Source: Aureobasidium sp. EXF-3400 (Eukaryota; Ascomycota; Dothideomycetes; Dothideales; Saccotheciaceae). From it: a stretch of DNA of 64,000 nucleotides. A model generated the notes under the pieces. The model did no database searches. It saw only the letters and a list, made by a program, of their open reading frames with translations, and was not told the origin of the DNA. The stretch covers positions 62,001-126,000 of the forward strand of contig SWBL01000093.1 of the NCBI GenBank assembly GCA_024195585.1, written 5' to 3'. Shown piece after piece: positions 9,219 to 22,811 of the stretch (its first letter is position 1; each line of letters begins with the position of its first letter). The translations under genes were made by a program, and so were the position numbers.

Positions 9219-10757
9219 CTAGAGCTTGGCCTTGGGTGACTCTTGCTTGAGCATGGCTTCGGCGACCATACGTCTTTGGATCTTACCTGTAGCAGTCTTG
9301 GGCATGACATCAGTGAAGAAGACCTTCTTGGGCAACTTGAATTTGGCAACGCGTTCAGCCATCCACGATTTCAGATCAGCGGGCTCCAGTTTCTGGTTGT
9401 CCTTAAGAACGATGGCGACACCGACATCCTGCCCATACATGTCGTCTGCGATTGCGAAGCTGACGGCTTCCGAAACAGCAGGGTGTTGTGCCATGACGTT
9501 GTCGAGTTCGATGGGACTGATCTTCTCACCACCCTTGTTGATCAGTTCCTTGATTCTGCCTGTGATGATCACGTAACCATCGGCGTCTTGTTTGCCTTGG
9601 TCGCCAGTGCGGAAGAAGCCCTCTGCAGTGAATGAGGTCTTGTTTGCTTCGGGGTTGTTGAGGTAGCCAGTCGTGACATTCTCACCACGAATGCAGATTT
9701 CGGCTTCAGAACCTTGAGGAACCTCCTTGCCTGACTGATCCAAGATCTTGACTTCGACACCTTGGCCAACACCGACTGAACCTGGTTGGCGCTTGCCCTT
9801 GTGAGGAAGAGGGTTGGAAGTCATCTGATGAGCAGCCTCGGTCATGGCATAGGCTTCAAGCACTGGGGCCTTGAAGGTCTTCTCAAGGTCATGGAAGACC
9901 TTGGGAGACAGGGGCGAGGAGCAAGATCGAATGAAGCGGATGTTTGGTAGAGGGGAAGGAGTGGGGCTCTTGAGCAAGATTTGGTGGATGGTAGGTACGG
10001 CAGTGTACCAGTTTGCCTCGTGTGTCTGGAAGTCGCGCCAGAAGTCTGAAGCCGAGAACTTGCCTGGCACGATGACAGAACCTCCAGACAACAGAGGGGC
10101 AAGGAAACCAGCAAGGAGACCGTGAACGTGGAACAGAGGCATGACCAGCATGGTGCGATCGGCCTTGGTCAATTCGTAGGTTGCCTTGATGTTGGACATT
10201 GTGCGTGTGAGGTTCTTGTGTGAAAGAGGGACAGCCTTGGGACGACCAGTGGTACCGCTAGTGTGCAGGACAAGAGCGACATCATCAGGCTGGGCTAACT
10301 CAATGGGCTTCTCTCCCTTGCCCTTCAGCTTGCCCTCATCCTTGACATCCAGAACAACCTCTTTTCCATTCCAGTAGCACTCGGCAACGGCAGCATTGTA
10401 TTTTGTAGCGGCCTTGACAGCAGGGCCGTCTGCCAGACCTTGAGGTACCAGGACGAGCGCAGATTTTAGGTCATCGATATAGAATTCGAACTCGGCCTGC
10501 TTGTAGGCAGAGTTGAGAGGAGCGGCAATAGCACGCTGCCAGGCAGTTGCCAGGAAAGCGACGATGAATGGGTATGTGTTGGGGAGAGCAATGGAGACGG
10601 CCGAGCCAGGAGTAATGCCTAGTTTGGCGAGTTTCAGTTGGAAGGAAAGAATGTCGGCAGTCAGTTGCTCGTATGAGATGGTCAAAGGCTGTTTTCCAGG
10701 CACAATGATGGCCGTGTCATGGGACGAGTGCGAGAAAGCGTTTGTAAGAGTCGTCAT
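9219..10757 (-). CDS. pcs60: peroxisomal acyl-CoA synthetase, Pcs60/oxalyl-CoA synthetase-like
   Basis: A single exon of 512 aa in the adenylate-forming enzyme family, which activates a carboxylate with ATP and joins it to CoA. The AMP-binding signature HTSGTTGRPKAVPLSHKNL is near residue 170. YAMTEAAHQ, FRTGDQGKQDADGYV and GRIKELINKGGEKI follow, and the catalytic lysine lies in PKTATGKIQRR. The overall length and sequence resemble yeast Pcs60 and plant AAE3, which form oxalyl-CoA. The C-terminal tripeptide AKL is a type-1 peroxisomal signal. The start at 10757 gives a normal N-terminus (SYEQL, LGITPGSAVSIALPN). It is divergent from the SPF45-like gene, with a shared 298-bp promoter. Substrate assignment as oxalate is by family likeness only. 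Confidence 0.88.
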   Translation of the reverse strand: MTTLTNAFSHSSHDTAIIVPGKQPLTISYEQLTADILSFQLKLAKLGITPGSAVSIALPNTYPFIVAFLATAWQRAIAAPLNSAYKQAEFEFYIDDLKSALVLVPQGLADGPAVKAATKYNAAVAECYWNGKEVVLDVKDEGKLKGKGEKPIELAQPDDVALVLHTSGTTGRPKAVPLSHKNLTRTMSNIKATYELTKADRTMLVMPLFHVHGLLAGFLAPLLSGGSVIVPGKFSASDFWRDFQTHEANWYTAVPTIHQILLKSPTPSPLPNIRFIRSCSSPLSPKVFHDLEKTFKAPVLEAYAMTEAAHQMTSNPLPHKGKRQPGSVGVGQGVEVKILDQSGKEVPQGSEAEICIRGENVTTGYLNNPEANKTSFTAEGFFRTGDQGKQDADGYVIITGRIKELINKGGEKISPIELDNVMAQHPAVSEAVSFAIADDMYGQDVGVAIVLKDNQKLEPADLKSWMAERVAKFKLPKKVFFTDVMPKTATGKIQRRMVAEAMLKQESPKAKL

Positions 10758-10820
10758 TGTGGAGAATGTTCCAATTGGGTGAGTCTATAGAAAAGGCGAA
10801 TGCTGGAAAAGGACGGCGAG

Positions 10821-10826
10821 TATATA
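10821..10826 (-). promoter_or_regulatory. TATA-like box of the acyl-CoA synthetase gene
   Basis: TATATA lies about 65 bp upstream of the ATG at 10757 within the short bidirectional promoter shared with the gene starting at 11056. Confidence 0.4.
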
Positions 10827-11055
10827 GACAGTGCAAGCAGAAAAAGGAAGGAGCGATAAGAAAGTACTTGCAACCGAATGGCAGTCGCGGCGGGTAATCG
10901 GATGGTATGAGCATGGTGACATCAACAGATCCCCGAGCTTTCCCCGCTCCCGCAGGTCAAGATCCCTGGCCTTGGCATGTCAACTCTCCCGCCGAGTCTC
11001 GTCCAGACTCTCGACGTTTACCCGCTGTGTATACACACGACTGAAGACGACCAAG

Positions 11056-12724
11056 ATGCCACCGTCACTCTATGCGAACCTGCTGGATCCAGCAGCCGCA
11101 GCTGCGCCCGCTGCTACAATCTCTGGCGCGCCAGTCAAGTACTCGTTCAAGAAGGAAGACGAAGCTCCGGCGCCAGTGGAAAAGAAAACACCCGATGGTA
11201 CCTGAAGCAGCTCAATAACATATTAGCGAGCTGATCCTCAACTCGACGCAGCCTCTCTCCGTTTCCAGCCTGCCATCAAACGCCCCAACCCTGTTCAAAA
11301 ACCAAAGCCCAGACCAAACTCGAATCCCACTTTGGTGACCAAGCCTCCCACCCTTCCTGCTGCTCCCGTCGCAACTGGCCCCATTGTCCAGAAGTGGAAC
11401 GAATCTCAACAACAAGACTTTGATGTCGTCAACGAATATCACAAGTTCCAGGAAGAGCAAAAAGCTCGTCTGAAGGAGGAACGCAAGAGCAAGAGATCAA
11501 AGAAAGCCTCGCTGCAGGTCGAAGACATCGATTGGTCTGCGCCATACAACGTCCAGCATGCCTTTACCAAGACTCGCACAAAGCTACGCCTAGATGCTTG
11601 GAAGCACTCGGACTCCAAGTTCAATGCTCGCTACCAGTGGAAAGAGACGCTCCATTCCTTCAAACGTCCTGGAACTCCTCCACCAGCCAGGGATGAGCCT
11701 CGACTCGCGACCGACGTCTCATACAAAAACATGCCTCCTCCACAAGAGCTCACCGAGCCTGTCAACCCTCCTCCCGCTTCTCAGCCCACATTCGCTCCGC
11801 CTCCGCAGCCTCCTGCTCCTGTCCTTGCCACCTTCGCTCCTCAGCCTTCACAATTCGACCAATATCCTCCTCCACCTCCACCTCCACAATTCGCAAGTGC
11901 TCCTGCTCTGCCTGGTCTACAATACTACCCACCCCCGCCACCTCAGTTTATGCCACCTCCACCACCTGCTCAGCCATATCAATCCGCGCCTTCTCCTGTC
12001 GCAGCTCAGCCTGCACCATCTCAGCCATCAGGAACAATCTCACGAGAGCCTGTACGTTATGATCAAGCTGTCCAGCCACAAGATGATACCGACCACGACT
12101 CAATCAACATGGAACTATCCCAAGAACCAGAAACACGAACATCCGCACCAGGACAAAAAGGCTTCGCTCAACGCTACATGGAAAAAATGGGCTGGAAAAA
12201 AGGTGAAGGTCTGGGCAAAGAAGCAACCGGTATCACAACAATCCTCCGTCACGAAGCCACGAAACGGAAACGCAAGGCCGATGCAGAGGGTGGTGGTTGG
12301 GCACAGCCTGCAGCCATGGGCCGCATTGTCGGAGGCAAAAAGACAAAAACCGATATACCAATCGATGAGAGCAAAGCCTTCAGTCTGGTTGCCAGATTTG
12401 AAGGTATGCTAAAAGACATGGATGTCGATCGAGCTATTGCAGAGGACAACTTGATGCAGAGGATTGGTGAAAAGCTGGAGTATTATGGCCGCTCGGAACG
12501 TGTGTTTGTTGACCGCGCTACTGGGAGGGTGTTTGTCAAGTTTACAAGCGCATTGAGTGCTTTCAACGTAAGTTTCGCGAGCGTCGTGCAGGATGAAATA
12601 TCTTTTACTGACCATGTTACAGGCCATCAAAGCAAGCGACGGTACAGACTTTTTGGGCAATGGACGTATCGTCCAAAGTACCTTTTTCAATGCCGACAAG
12701 TTTGAAGAGGGTATCTATGAATAG
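11056..12724 (+). CDS. SPF45/RBM17-like splicing factor (G-patch plus RRM)
   Basis: Exons are 11056-11197, 11252-12567 and 12623-12724, giving 519 aa. An SPF45-type nuclear factor associated with the spliceosome is expected to act in 3' splice-site choice. A basic segment with QKWNESQQQDFDVVNEY is near residue 110, followed by IDWSAPYNVQHAF. A long proline-rich low-complexity region (about 215-320) comes next. The G-patch GFAQRYMEKMGWKKGEGLGK then carries the expected glycines. The C-terminal RRM-like domain spans the last intron and ends GRIVQSTFFNADKFEEG, the form typical of U2AF-homology motifs. The first intron joins G|CC and the last lies between codons. No other function fits the domain order as well. 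Confidence 0.85.
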
Positions 12725-13181
12725 ATATAGCGTCTGACCCCATCTATGTAGTCTTGTGAGAAATCACACTTCTTTCAATTATCAAAAGTTCAAGACGTGA
12801 AAGCTTATGTTCCCTCTTTTCCTCTACACTCATTGAAGCCCTCGAGAATGTTGCAACAGAAGCAACAGCGATCGTCTTCCGACAGGCAGAACAGTACAGA
12901 GTAGAAGTGAAGTGGAAGATAAGCAAGTAGTGAAGCCATGTAATTCAGAGCTATGCTAAACAAGAAAAGAAAATCTAAAGTCGTTGCGAAGGAGACTTGC
13001 ATCCCATATCTAAAGTCATTATTGTAGTTGTCATAGAGGGAGACTTACATCCCTTTGAGAGTCAAAAGTCGTTACTGTCGTCTGAGGGACTTACACCTCG
13101 ATATCCTTCTCCTCTCCCAACCACACTCCCTCCCACTCACCCTCCTGCCACCTTTCCTCTTTTCCAACAGCAGCAAAAACT
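12725..13181. other. convergent intergenic region
   Basis: This 457-bp spacer lies between two converging genes. It holds their 3' ends and a small degenerate tandem repeat, listed separately. No gene is seen. Confidence 0.5.
12974..13106 (+). repeat. degenerate tandem repeat, three copies
   Basis: Three imperfect units begin TCTAAAGTCGTT, TCTAAAGTCATT and TCAAAAGTCGTT. Each ends in a G-A-C-T-T-(A/G)-C-A block (GGAGACTTGCATCCC, GGAGACTTACATCCC, GGGACTTACACCTCG). Unit length is about 35-50 bp with variable middles. Confidence 0.5.
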
Positions 13182-15255
13182 CTAAAGCTTTCCCTGAGAA
13201 GGTTGACAACAACTCTTCTTCACCTCTACACTAGCCTTATTACTACTCGGCGGCACATCAATACTCGGGTTCGCCGTAAAGAAATCCGCCGGCCTCAAAT
13301 GCACCTGATGAATCTCACAAGGCATAACAGGCCAATCCTCCACTCTAGGGTTGTGAGTCAATCCAAATACACTCCACACCACTACATCAGTATCTCTGGT
13401 ATTGTCTCCTCGGGCTACTGCATCGGATACGCCATCAACCTCTTTGCGCGATTGCATGGTAAAGCGGCCGCCGGCGTAGAGTTCGTCGTCGCGGTATTTG
13501 GTTACCCAGAGATGGTGTTGGGCGAATTCCGCTCGTTGGGCTTGCACGGAAGCAGGGTCGGCGAGGAGGAGTTGGGTGGCTGGAGGTACGAGTTTGTAAC
13601 CTACACTGTTTCCAGATACTGGGTTCTTAACACTCTCGTTTACGATTTTGAAAACGCGGTTCAAGCGGGGTTCAGCATCTGCCCAAGCTGCTTTTTCGAA
13701 GGGTGTCTTGCGCACTTCGTAGTAATTGCCTCGAGGGTTGGTGGTAGGGTTCATGGGCACAGCGTGCGATTCTTCAGTGATGACGGTGTTGTTATGTCCA
13801 TCCACCGCAGGATCAATGCGGAAAGCAAAGATATGTTGATGATTCTGAGCCAACACACCAGGGTTAACCACATTTCCGTAATTGGAGGTTTTTCCAGCGT
13901 CAATGTTGACGCAGCTGACGATTCCAGTGGCCCGGGTTTCGATATCGATGCCGCCCGATTGGTCGAATTTGTAGGCAAAGACGTATTCGTAGTTTGCTAG
14001 TGTGATGATGAATTGCACCACCAGTACTCGAGAGCGAGTTACGACTGCTCTGCCTGTGCGCCAGTTTGTGTGTTTCCAACCGATGCCTTCGTCTTGTTCG
14101 TGTAGGCAGATTACGTTTGGGTGGATTTTTCCTTTTCCGTCGTCGTCGACGATGACAGCGTCGAAGTATTTGATTACACCGAGACAATCGCAGCCTAGAG
14201 AGAGGTTATTGGCACAATTTCCTGCTCCACCATCTCCAAAATCAAAGGCTTGTTTGCGTTGGAAAGGGGGACGGGCATCTGCGTATGGCACAGTCATTTC
14301 GGAGACGGAAAGTCTGTAAGCGACGCTTCTGCCATCGTAATGCACATCGTGGATGACAGCACCCTCGCGAGGATTGAAGGAAACGCGGAATCTCCATTTC
14401 TGCCATTCAACCAGAGATTCATCGGTGACTTTGAAGGAAGGACCATCAGGTTGCAAAACATTCAAAGTCTTGAGATCTTTTCTTACGCCCTGAGGTAAAA
14501 GCTCAGGCACATATTCAGCAGTAGTGCAGTGCTCCAGGATCTTCTCGGCGTGGGTCTTTGCGGTAAAGCTGTCATTTTTGCCTCCAGTGGCCAGTTTATC
14601 GATACGGCAGATTTCCTTCTTGTGGATATCCAGGACAGGGATCAAAGGTAGAGGGAAGGCATAGAAGTTGGAGTCGGCATTCTTGTTGCGTGTGTCTTGA
14701 GCGAAGATGAGACCTTGGAAGTAGCGACGACTCTCATCTTCTTCGTCCAGACCGCCGTATGGCCATGGTTCGACGACAATCTCGTAGTAGTCAGGGATAT
14801 TCAGCTCGGCAATTGCTTGCTGAAATTTAGGGTCGGCCTTGCAGACACTGACAAGAACCTCGAACTCCTTACTATCAAGAAGTCAGCACTGATATGCAAA
14901 TGCACAATCACAAAACTTACAGAGTCAAAGCAGCTTGATGCTCCTTTCCAATAACCTCATGCTTAATCCTCTGCTTCGACCCAATATCCACCACACACTC
15001 ATGATAAGAAGGAATCCTATCACTTCCAATAACATCATACTGGCACTTAGCCAGACGGGCAGGACGAGCAGAAGTAGGACTCAAACGGCCAGAATGCTCA
15101 AGTTGCAAATACTTGACCAACTCCGCCTTAGTTGGTTCCTGCAGGAAGATCTCTCTAAAATCAATGACCTCCTTGTCATGGTGAGCAAGCACAATCTCTC
15201 TAGCAAGATTGGTCTCGTCAATGGAGAGAATAGAAAGAGGATGGGAAGGAGCCAT
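13182..15255 (-). CDS. copper amine oxidase
   Basis: Exons are 15255-14921 and 14871-13182, giving 674 aa. Copper/topaquinone amine oxidases oxidise primary amines to aldehydes, releasing ammonia and hydrogen peroxide; fungal ones are often peroxisomal and serve nitrogen supply. The self-processed cofactor tyrosine is in the ANYEY motif (Tyr about 406). Two copper-ligand histidines are in QNHQHIF (about residue 455), with a further histidine in the MPCEIHQVHLRP segment near the C-terminus. The N-terminal domains N2/N3 are present. The splice CT|T joins ALTL to KEFEV. The protein ends in GKL, a non-standard but similar tripeptide to peroxisomal signals, so location is uncertain. An inverted, mutated fragment of a highly similar gene lies at 8669-8955. 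Confidence 0.9.
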
Positions 15256-16255
15256 GATAGGCAATGAGTAAGAAAGAAGAGGGGTATACCGAGAACCAGA
15301 CTCTCATGAGGGAAAGACACCTCTTCTTATATCTACTGGAACTGCCAGCAGCGGTAGAGTGGAAAATCACGCTATACCAAATCGAGCACCTCCATGCGAC
15401 GATATCTTATCGAAGCTTCGCATGGAGATGCCAATCCGGGGCGCGACCGCGACAGGAGCGGGGCCATCACACGGCAAGACAAGGGCTGCTCGGGCGTCCG
15501 CGGGCTCCTTGTATCTTTATTGTCATATTCTATGACCATGATTTGGGCGCATATAGGGCCAGTGATTGCACGCAATGATCCATCTATGGCAAGATAAGTA
15601 TGTGCGTGGTCAAATCGATCATCAAATAATAAGCTTTCTCACTTGTTTGTCCTATTCGAGCAGAGGGCAGGGTCCACACTCATACATGCCTTCGATATTT
15701 CGGGGCAAATAAGTGAGAAAGACACGAAAGCATTTGATAATGAATGTTGAAGAACGAGAAAAGATGTATCAGAGAGCAATGGAAATGGTGATCAATGTTT
15801 GTCTGTGCACAGCGATTGATCGCTTACAATGATGTGGGTGTTCGTCTCAAGCCTCGACGTCAAAGAGCCATCACAACACACAAGTAGCATAGAACAGAAA
15901 GGTGTATGATTCTGAAATATCATCAGACTGCTTTGGCCAGATCTACGAACTCAAATTTCTATATCCAAGAAAAAGACATGATTCCAAGCCGTCCAAGGGA
16001 CATTTATTGCTTCTAATCGAACAATCATCTCGGGATGCAGACCTTCAATTCAAGTGCTCCTCTCCTCTCACAAAGACTTGTCTTTCTCTTTTGCCTACCA
16101 GTGAGATCATCCACATCAATCTCAACACCATGCTTCAACGCATGTTCTGAAATCTGTTGCGCCGAATAGTACCACAACTTCCTGCCCGTGACTTTGGCGC
16201 CACCATGGTGAAATCCAACTAAATCCTGCATTAACCTTGAGAAAGGAGTACTCGC
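15256..16255. other. intergenic region, 1 kb
   Basis: The left part is the promoter of the amine oxidase gene and the right part the 3' flank of ste50. No supported gene was found; open frames are short and overlap on both strands. Confidence 0.5.
15325..15333 (-). promoter_or_regulatory. TATA-like box of the amine oxidase gene
   Basis: GATATAAG on the minus strand lies about 75 bp upstream of the ATG at 15255. Confidence 0.4.
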
Positions 16256-17835
16256 CTAGAGCACACCTCCAGGTAACGCTCGGCCATTGTCTGCATTGTC
16301 CCTTCTCACGCTTTCCCTACTGGGACCTAGGTTTTGCATCTCTGAGGCAGGAACTGTGCGGTTGGCAGACCAGCCTTCACCGACGGGAGCGGCGTGTTTG
16401 CGAAGCATGAACATTGGTTTACCGCCTTCACGTTCGAGTTGTTTGAATAGCATGAGTGGTTTCTCTTCCAAGCCCAGGCAGCGTTCTTGGTCGCCGTATA
16501 CGATGTAGAGAGAGTATTGTCGCCAATCGTCGTTGATATTGTACCGCTGAAGGGCTACAGGCAGGACTTTGTGGCAGGGGTCTTCGATGCTCACACGGAA
16601 AGATTTGAAAATCTCGACTTGTGGATTGTCCTTCTCACGAGAGGAACGTGGTAGTGGGGCACTGTTTGGAGGGTCTTCCTGTGGAGGTACTGGTGTTACT
16701 GCTGCTCGGCGGCTTGAAGGAGCTACGGTAGAGGGCGCATGGGATACATGTGATTGACGCGGGTCCTCGACGTATGAAGGGCGAGCTGATGGAGGGACAT
16801 CGCGTGGGAAGGATCGGTTTCCAGCGGACATGGCTTGCGCCGAGGAAGCGTATGCGGGGGACGTAGGAGATGGCTGTGAGAGTTGGCTGGGCGAGTTTTG
16901 AGGATGCGAGGGATTCAAATGAGAAGTTGCGGCCATTGCAGCAGCAGATGGATCAAGGGTAGACGATTCGTGGATGGTGGGCGAGGGATTCTTGGGAGCA
17001 CCTCCGAGGAAGAGCTTCTTGGTCGAGAACTTGCGTGATAAGCCACTGCCCAGCTTCTCAGGCTTGATGTCTGCTGGAGGAGTACCGAGTCCGTCTGCCG
17101 GGGTGGGAGGTAGTTGGGAGCGGTCCTTGACCATGCGAATGACGGGCAGGGTATCCTCGCGTAGCTTTCTGTTCTCTTCTGATATGCGGTCGAACTGGTC
17201 CCGTAGAGTTCGGAGCTCAATCTCGGCAGACAAAATACGTGAGTCGCGGTGACGAATAATGTCAATGATACGAGTAATATCATCCTGGGTAGCTGTCCCT
17301 TCTAAGGCGTTGTCTCCGGCGGCTACATATAATGGTTAGTCTTGTTAAGGTGATGCAGGAACGACAGCGACTGACACAAAGGGACGTAATGATCCGGGTC
17401 CAGAGGGATATTCTGCTTGATCTTGATGTTGTATACGCCTTTGAGCAGAGACAAGCGATGCCCAACACTCATGATGCCCATCTCCTTGAAGTCGTGGTGT
17501 TGCATCTCGACAAGAGCCAGACCAGTGATGGCCTCGTCGACAAAGGCGTCGGCATACTGACTCAGACCTAGAGCAGCGACCCAGTCGGCAACTTGCTCAG
17601 CGGTCCACTGGGTGATAAGGCCGGTCGGACTTGGGTTGAGAGAATGCGACAAGGAGTGGCTGAAGGTGGTGGGCGTGTGCTCGGCACTGGTCGTCATGTC
17701 GTCGTCGTCGTCGAGATGATCGTCATGCAGGTGAGAGCGCGGCAGAGTGGGCGAGTGGTATGTCGGGCGCAGATATTCGTCTTCGGGGTCCGAATCATGG
17801 TGGTATTGTGTCGTCTTGTAGGCGGCCATTGACAT
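16256..17835 (-). CDS. ste50: Ste50-like MAPK cascade adaptor (SAM and RA domains)
   Basis: Exons are 17835-17376 and 17322-16256, giving 508 aa. Ste50 tethers the MAPKKK Ste11 to Cdc42/Ras-type GTPases in mating, filamentous and osmotic signalling. An acidic low-complexity N-terminus is followed by a SAM domain (about 75-140) with WTAEQVADWVAALGL, FVDEAITGLALVEM and GHRLSLLKGVYNIK. A short coiled-coil (IELRTLRDQFDRISEENRKL) and a long Ser/Pro-rich linker come next. A Ras-association domain near the end (about 395-475) has VEIFKSFRVSIEDPC, VALQRYNI, YSLYIVYGDQERCL and GKPMFMLRKH. Domain order and length match fungal Ste50. The donor T|GTCAGT is slightly unusual but keeps the frame. It is divergent from the Sus1-like gene. 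Confidence 0.88.
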
Positions 17836-18171
17836 TCCACTGCGCGCGCCCTGGCGTGGAGGCGGCGCTAACTGGGGCAGAACCGTTTGTGCGAAAACGT
17901 GGCGGCTGAGTAAGGCCTGGCGAACACTCGGAGCTGGTGCAGACGTCTATACCGCCTGAGAGTGACTGTGATTGAAAGAAGCTAGTCGAGTGTTGGTGTC
18001 TTGGTGTCTTGGTCTCCTTGTGCCTGCCGTCGTCAGTCCATAGCCTGAAAGCGTCGGCCCTAACAACCCCGACCTCTTGCCCTACAACTCTCCACACATC
18101 CAAGAACTTTCCCCATCAACAAGTCAAACTCAACTTGAACATCACCCATACATCACCGAAAAACATCAATC
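17836..18171. promoter_or_regulatory. bidirectional promoter of ste50 and the Sus1-like gene
   Basis: This 336-bp region separates the two divergent start codons. No clear TATA box and no other reading frame of interest was seen. Confidence 0.45.
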
Positions 18172-18540
18172 ATGTCGCAAAAACTCTCCGTCAACGAGTC
18201 CACAAGCTTCTCAACCCAACCTGCAACTCAAACACAACTCACCACCGCTCTTGTCGACGCTGGAAGCATTCAAACCATTCAAACCGCTCTGCTCCACGAA
18301 CTACAGGCTTCGGGATGGGCTACCAATCTCAAGAACCACGTCACCCAACTCATGCGCTCTGGCGAGTGCACCAAGTACGATGACTTGATGGACCGCATTC
18401 TTGAAGAAGCTCTGGCAGATTCTGGCGCCGCCAAAGACCCTAGTCATCCTTCCTTGGCCATTCCCGATCAGGCAATCACTCAGGCTGTCAAGGTTGTCAA
18501 GAAGGAATTGGACAAGATCTGTCAAGTCGACACCGCTTGA
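18172..18540 (+). CDS. sus1: Sus1/ENY2-like transcription and mRNA-export factor
   Basis: A single exon of 122 aa. Sus1 is a small helical subunit of the SAGA deubiquitinase module and of the nuclear-pore TREX-2 complex. Residues about 32-120 follow the family pattern: a leading helix, then ALLHELQASGWATNLKNHV (the conserved L...L...GW...L spacing), KYDDLMDRILEEAL, a proline, and a final amphipathic helix AVKVVKKELDKI. A short insert (AAKDPSHPSLAI) before the last helix is longer than in yeast Sus1, and the first 30 residues are low-complexity. A more remote likeness to COMPASS Shg1-type domains was considered, but the GW helix fits Sus1 better. The assignment rests on pattern, not on a search. 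Confidence 0.58.
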   Translation: MSQKLSVNESTSFSTQPATQTQLTTALVDAGSIQTIQTALLHELQASGWATNLKNHVTQLMRSGECTKYDDLMDRILEEALADSGAAKDPSHPSLAIPDQAITQAVKVVKKELDKICQVDTA

Positions 18541-18947
18541 TCGTCCCAGCCTTGACTCTCTTTCTCTACCTCTCTTGCATCAACATGGGTAAGTCGGTTC
18601 CGTTCCAATCGAGGAACAAAGCCCATGACTGACCGCTTCCGTACAGCGTTTGGGGGACACTCATCAATGATACCACTTTTTGTTGTTATATTCACACTAC
18701 ACATATCCATATTCTTATACAACTCTCACAATACTTTCACAGATCAATTAGAAACGTTTGGTTGATCGAAATACATTCCTGTGTGAACTAGGTAAATAGC
18801 TAGAAAAAAGACAAGCCATTTCACGCCGTCAATTCATCAGTAAGTGGTGCCATTGCGGCTCCCATTAAAGTAAAAAACTCCCCCTGTAACCTTCCTTCGC
18901 TTCTATCAGAGTGCTTTTCCCATGATATATGCTTCTCTCAACTACCC
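18541..18947. other. convergent intergenic region
   Basis: This 407-bp AT-rich sequence lies between the converging Sus1-like and cdc48 genes and contains their 3' untranslated ends. No other feature was seen. Confidence 0.5.
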
Positions 18948-21643
<2,696 letters not shown>

Positions 21644-22811
21644 GATGGCGGTAGATCTTGTTGCGGAGTATGTGTTGATGAGGAGGAGAAGTTCAAGATC
21701 TGAACAAGGGAAAGGGTGGTTGGGTTGATGGACAAAGTGGTATGTGATGAATGGGGGAGATGGCGAATGAGTAGAGAGAGTTGTCGAGAGGTGCTCGATG
21801 TGAGAGGCAATGACGCTGCGAGACAGCTCGTGCCAAGACCCGTCGGTGTTTTCACAAGTCCGCGACTCTCAAACGCCAGCTGGCCGCCTTCACTCCACGA
21901 CTCCGATCAGATTACATACTCGTTGACGCCACCGAGACAGAACTCGATGGAATCTGATGGACCGACTCATATCTTCACTGATACTCAAAGTCAACGCCAA
22001 TGTCGCACGAGGATAAGCCCACCGCTGCCTACGCTGCATAGGTGTTTTGAGCCTGCCTCTTTCAGCACTTGTGCGTGCCGCCAGTCATGAACGGGTGTTT
22101 GCAAACTGCATCAAGTATTTTTCTGCGACAAGACTGGCTTTCGTCCTGGTTTGTCTCGGAATGAAATCCCCGATTTTGACATACTCCAACCTTCACTCTC
22201 CATGGCCTTTTGGTGGAGAACTCTGTGGATGATATCTGCATCTCGACGGATATGTCGAACGCTTGAACTTCCTTCTCTGGCCGCGAATTCGGGCTGGCTC
22301 AAGTGATGATGAGGCCGCTCTCCTGCTCTATCTGATCGATACTGTCAGGCCAATCGACATATCCAACATGTGCTTTCACATTCTTCGTAGCAAACATGGT
22401 AGGTCTCGCCTATGGCAGGTAATCACACTGGTGGATCTCTTTTCTCTTTCTTACATCGACATCTACTGGTTCAAAGTACGCGACTTGGAAACGGCCGTGG
22501 TCCTTCTTTGCGTCGACGTCAATCAGCACAGAAATACACATGACCTTGTGCATTCTTAATCAGAACCCGAAGCACAGTCTTATCATCTAGTTCCTCTCTG
22601 CATCAGAGGCCATCTCGTACGCAAAATCGGCTCCATGGTAGGTTGTATTCTGGTCTGCATGGACACCAACCAATCTTGAAATAAAGAGAGCACACTGTTT
22701 TCTGCTCTGTTGAACTCACGAGTTCCCGATATCTCATCTGGATAACGTGATCTATCACATCCACAGCAAGGCTTCTCGAGCATGCATATCAAGGCTTCTT
22801 CTGTCTCAGAT
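21644..22811. other. intergenic region, 1.2 kb
   Basis: It is upstream of both cdc48 (minus) and the GGCT-like gene (plus). Several open frames of 60-100 codons occur, but none resembles a known protein and none has convincing splice context. No structural RNA was recognised. Confidence 0.45.

Noticed and set aside
11594..12412. 272-codon plus-strand frame
   Set aside because: Frame-shifted shadow of the SPF45-like gene in its proline-rich region.
13203..14000. 265-codon plus-strand frame
   Set aside because: Antisense to the copper amine oxidase gene.
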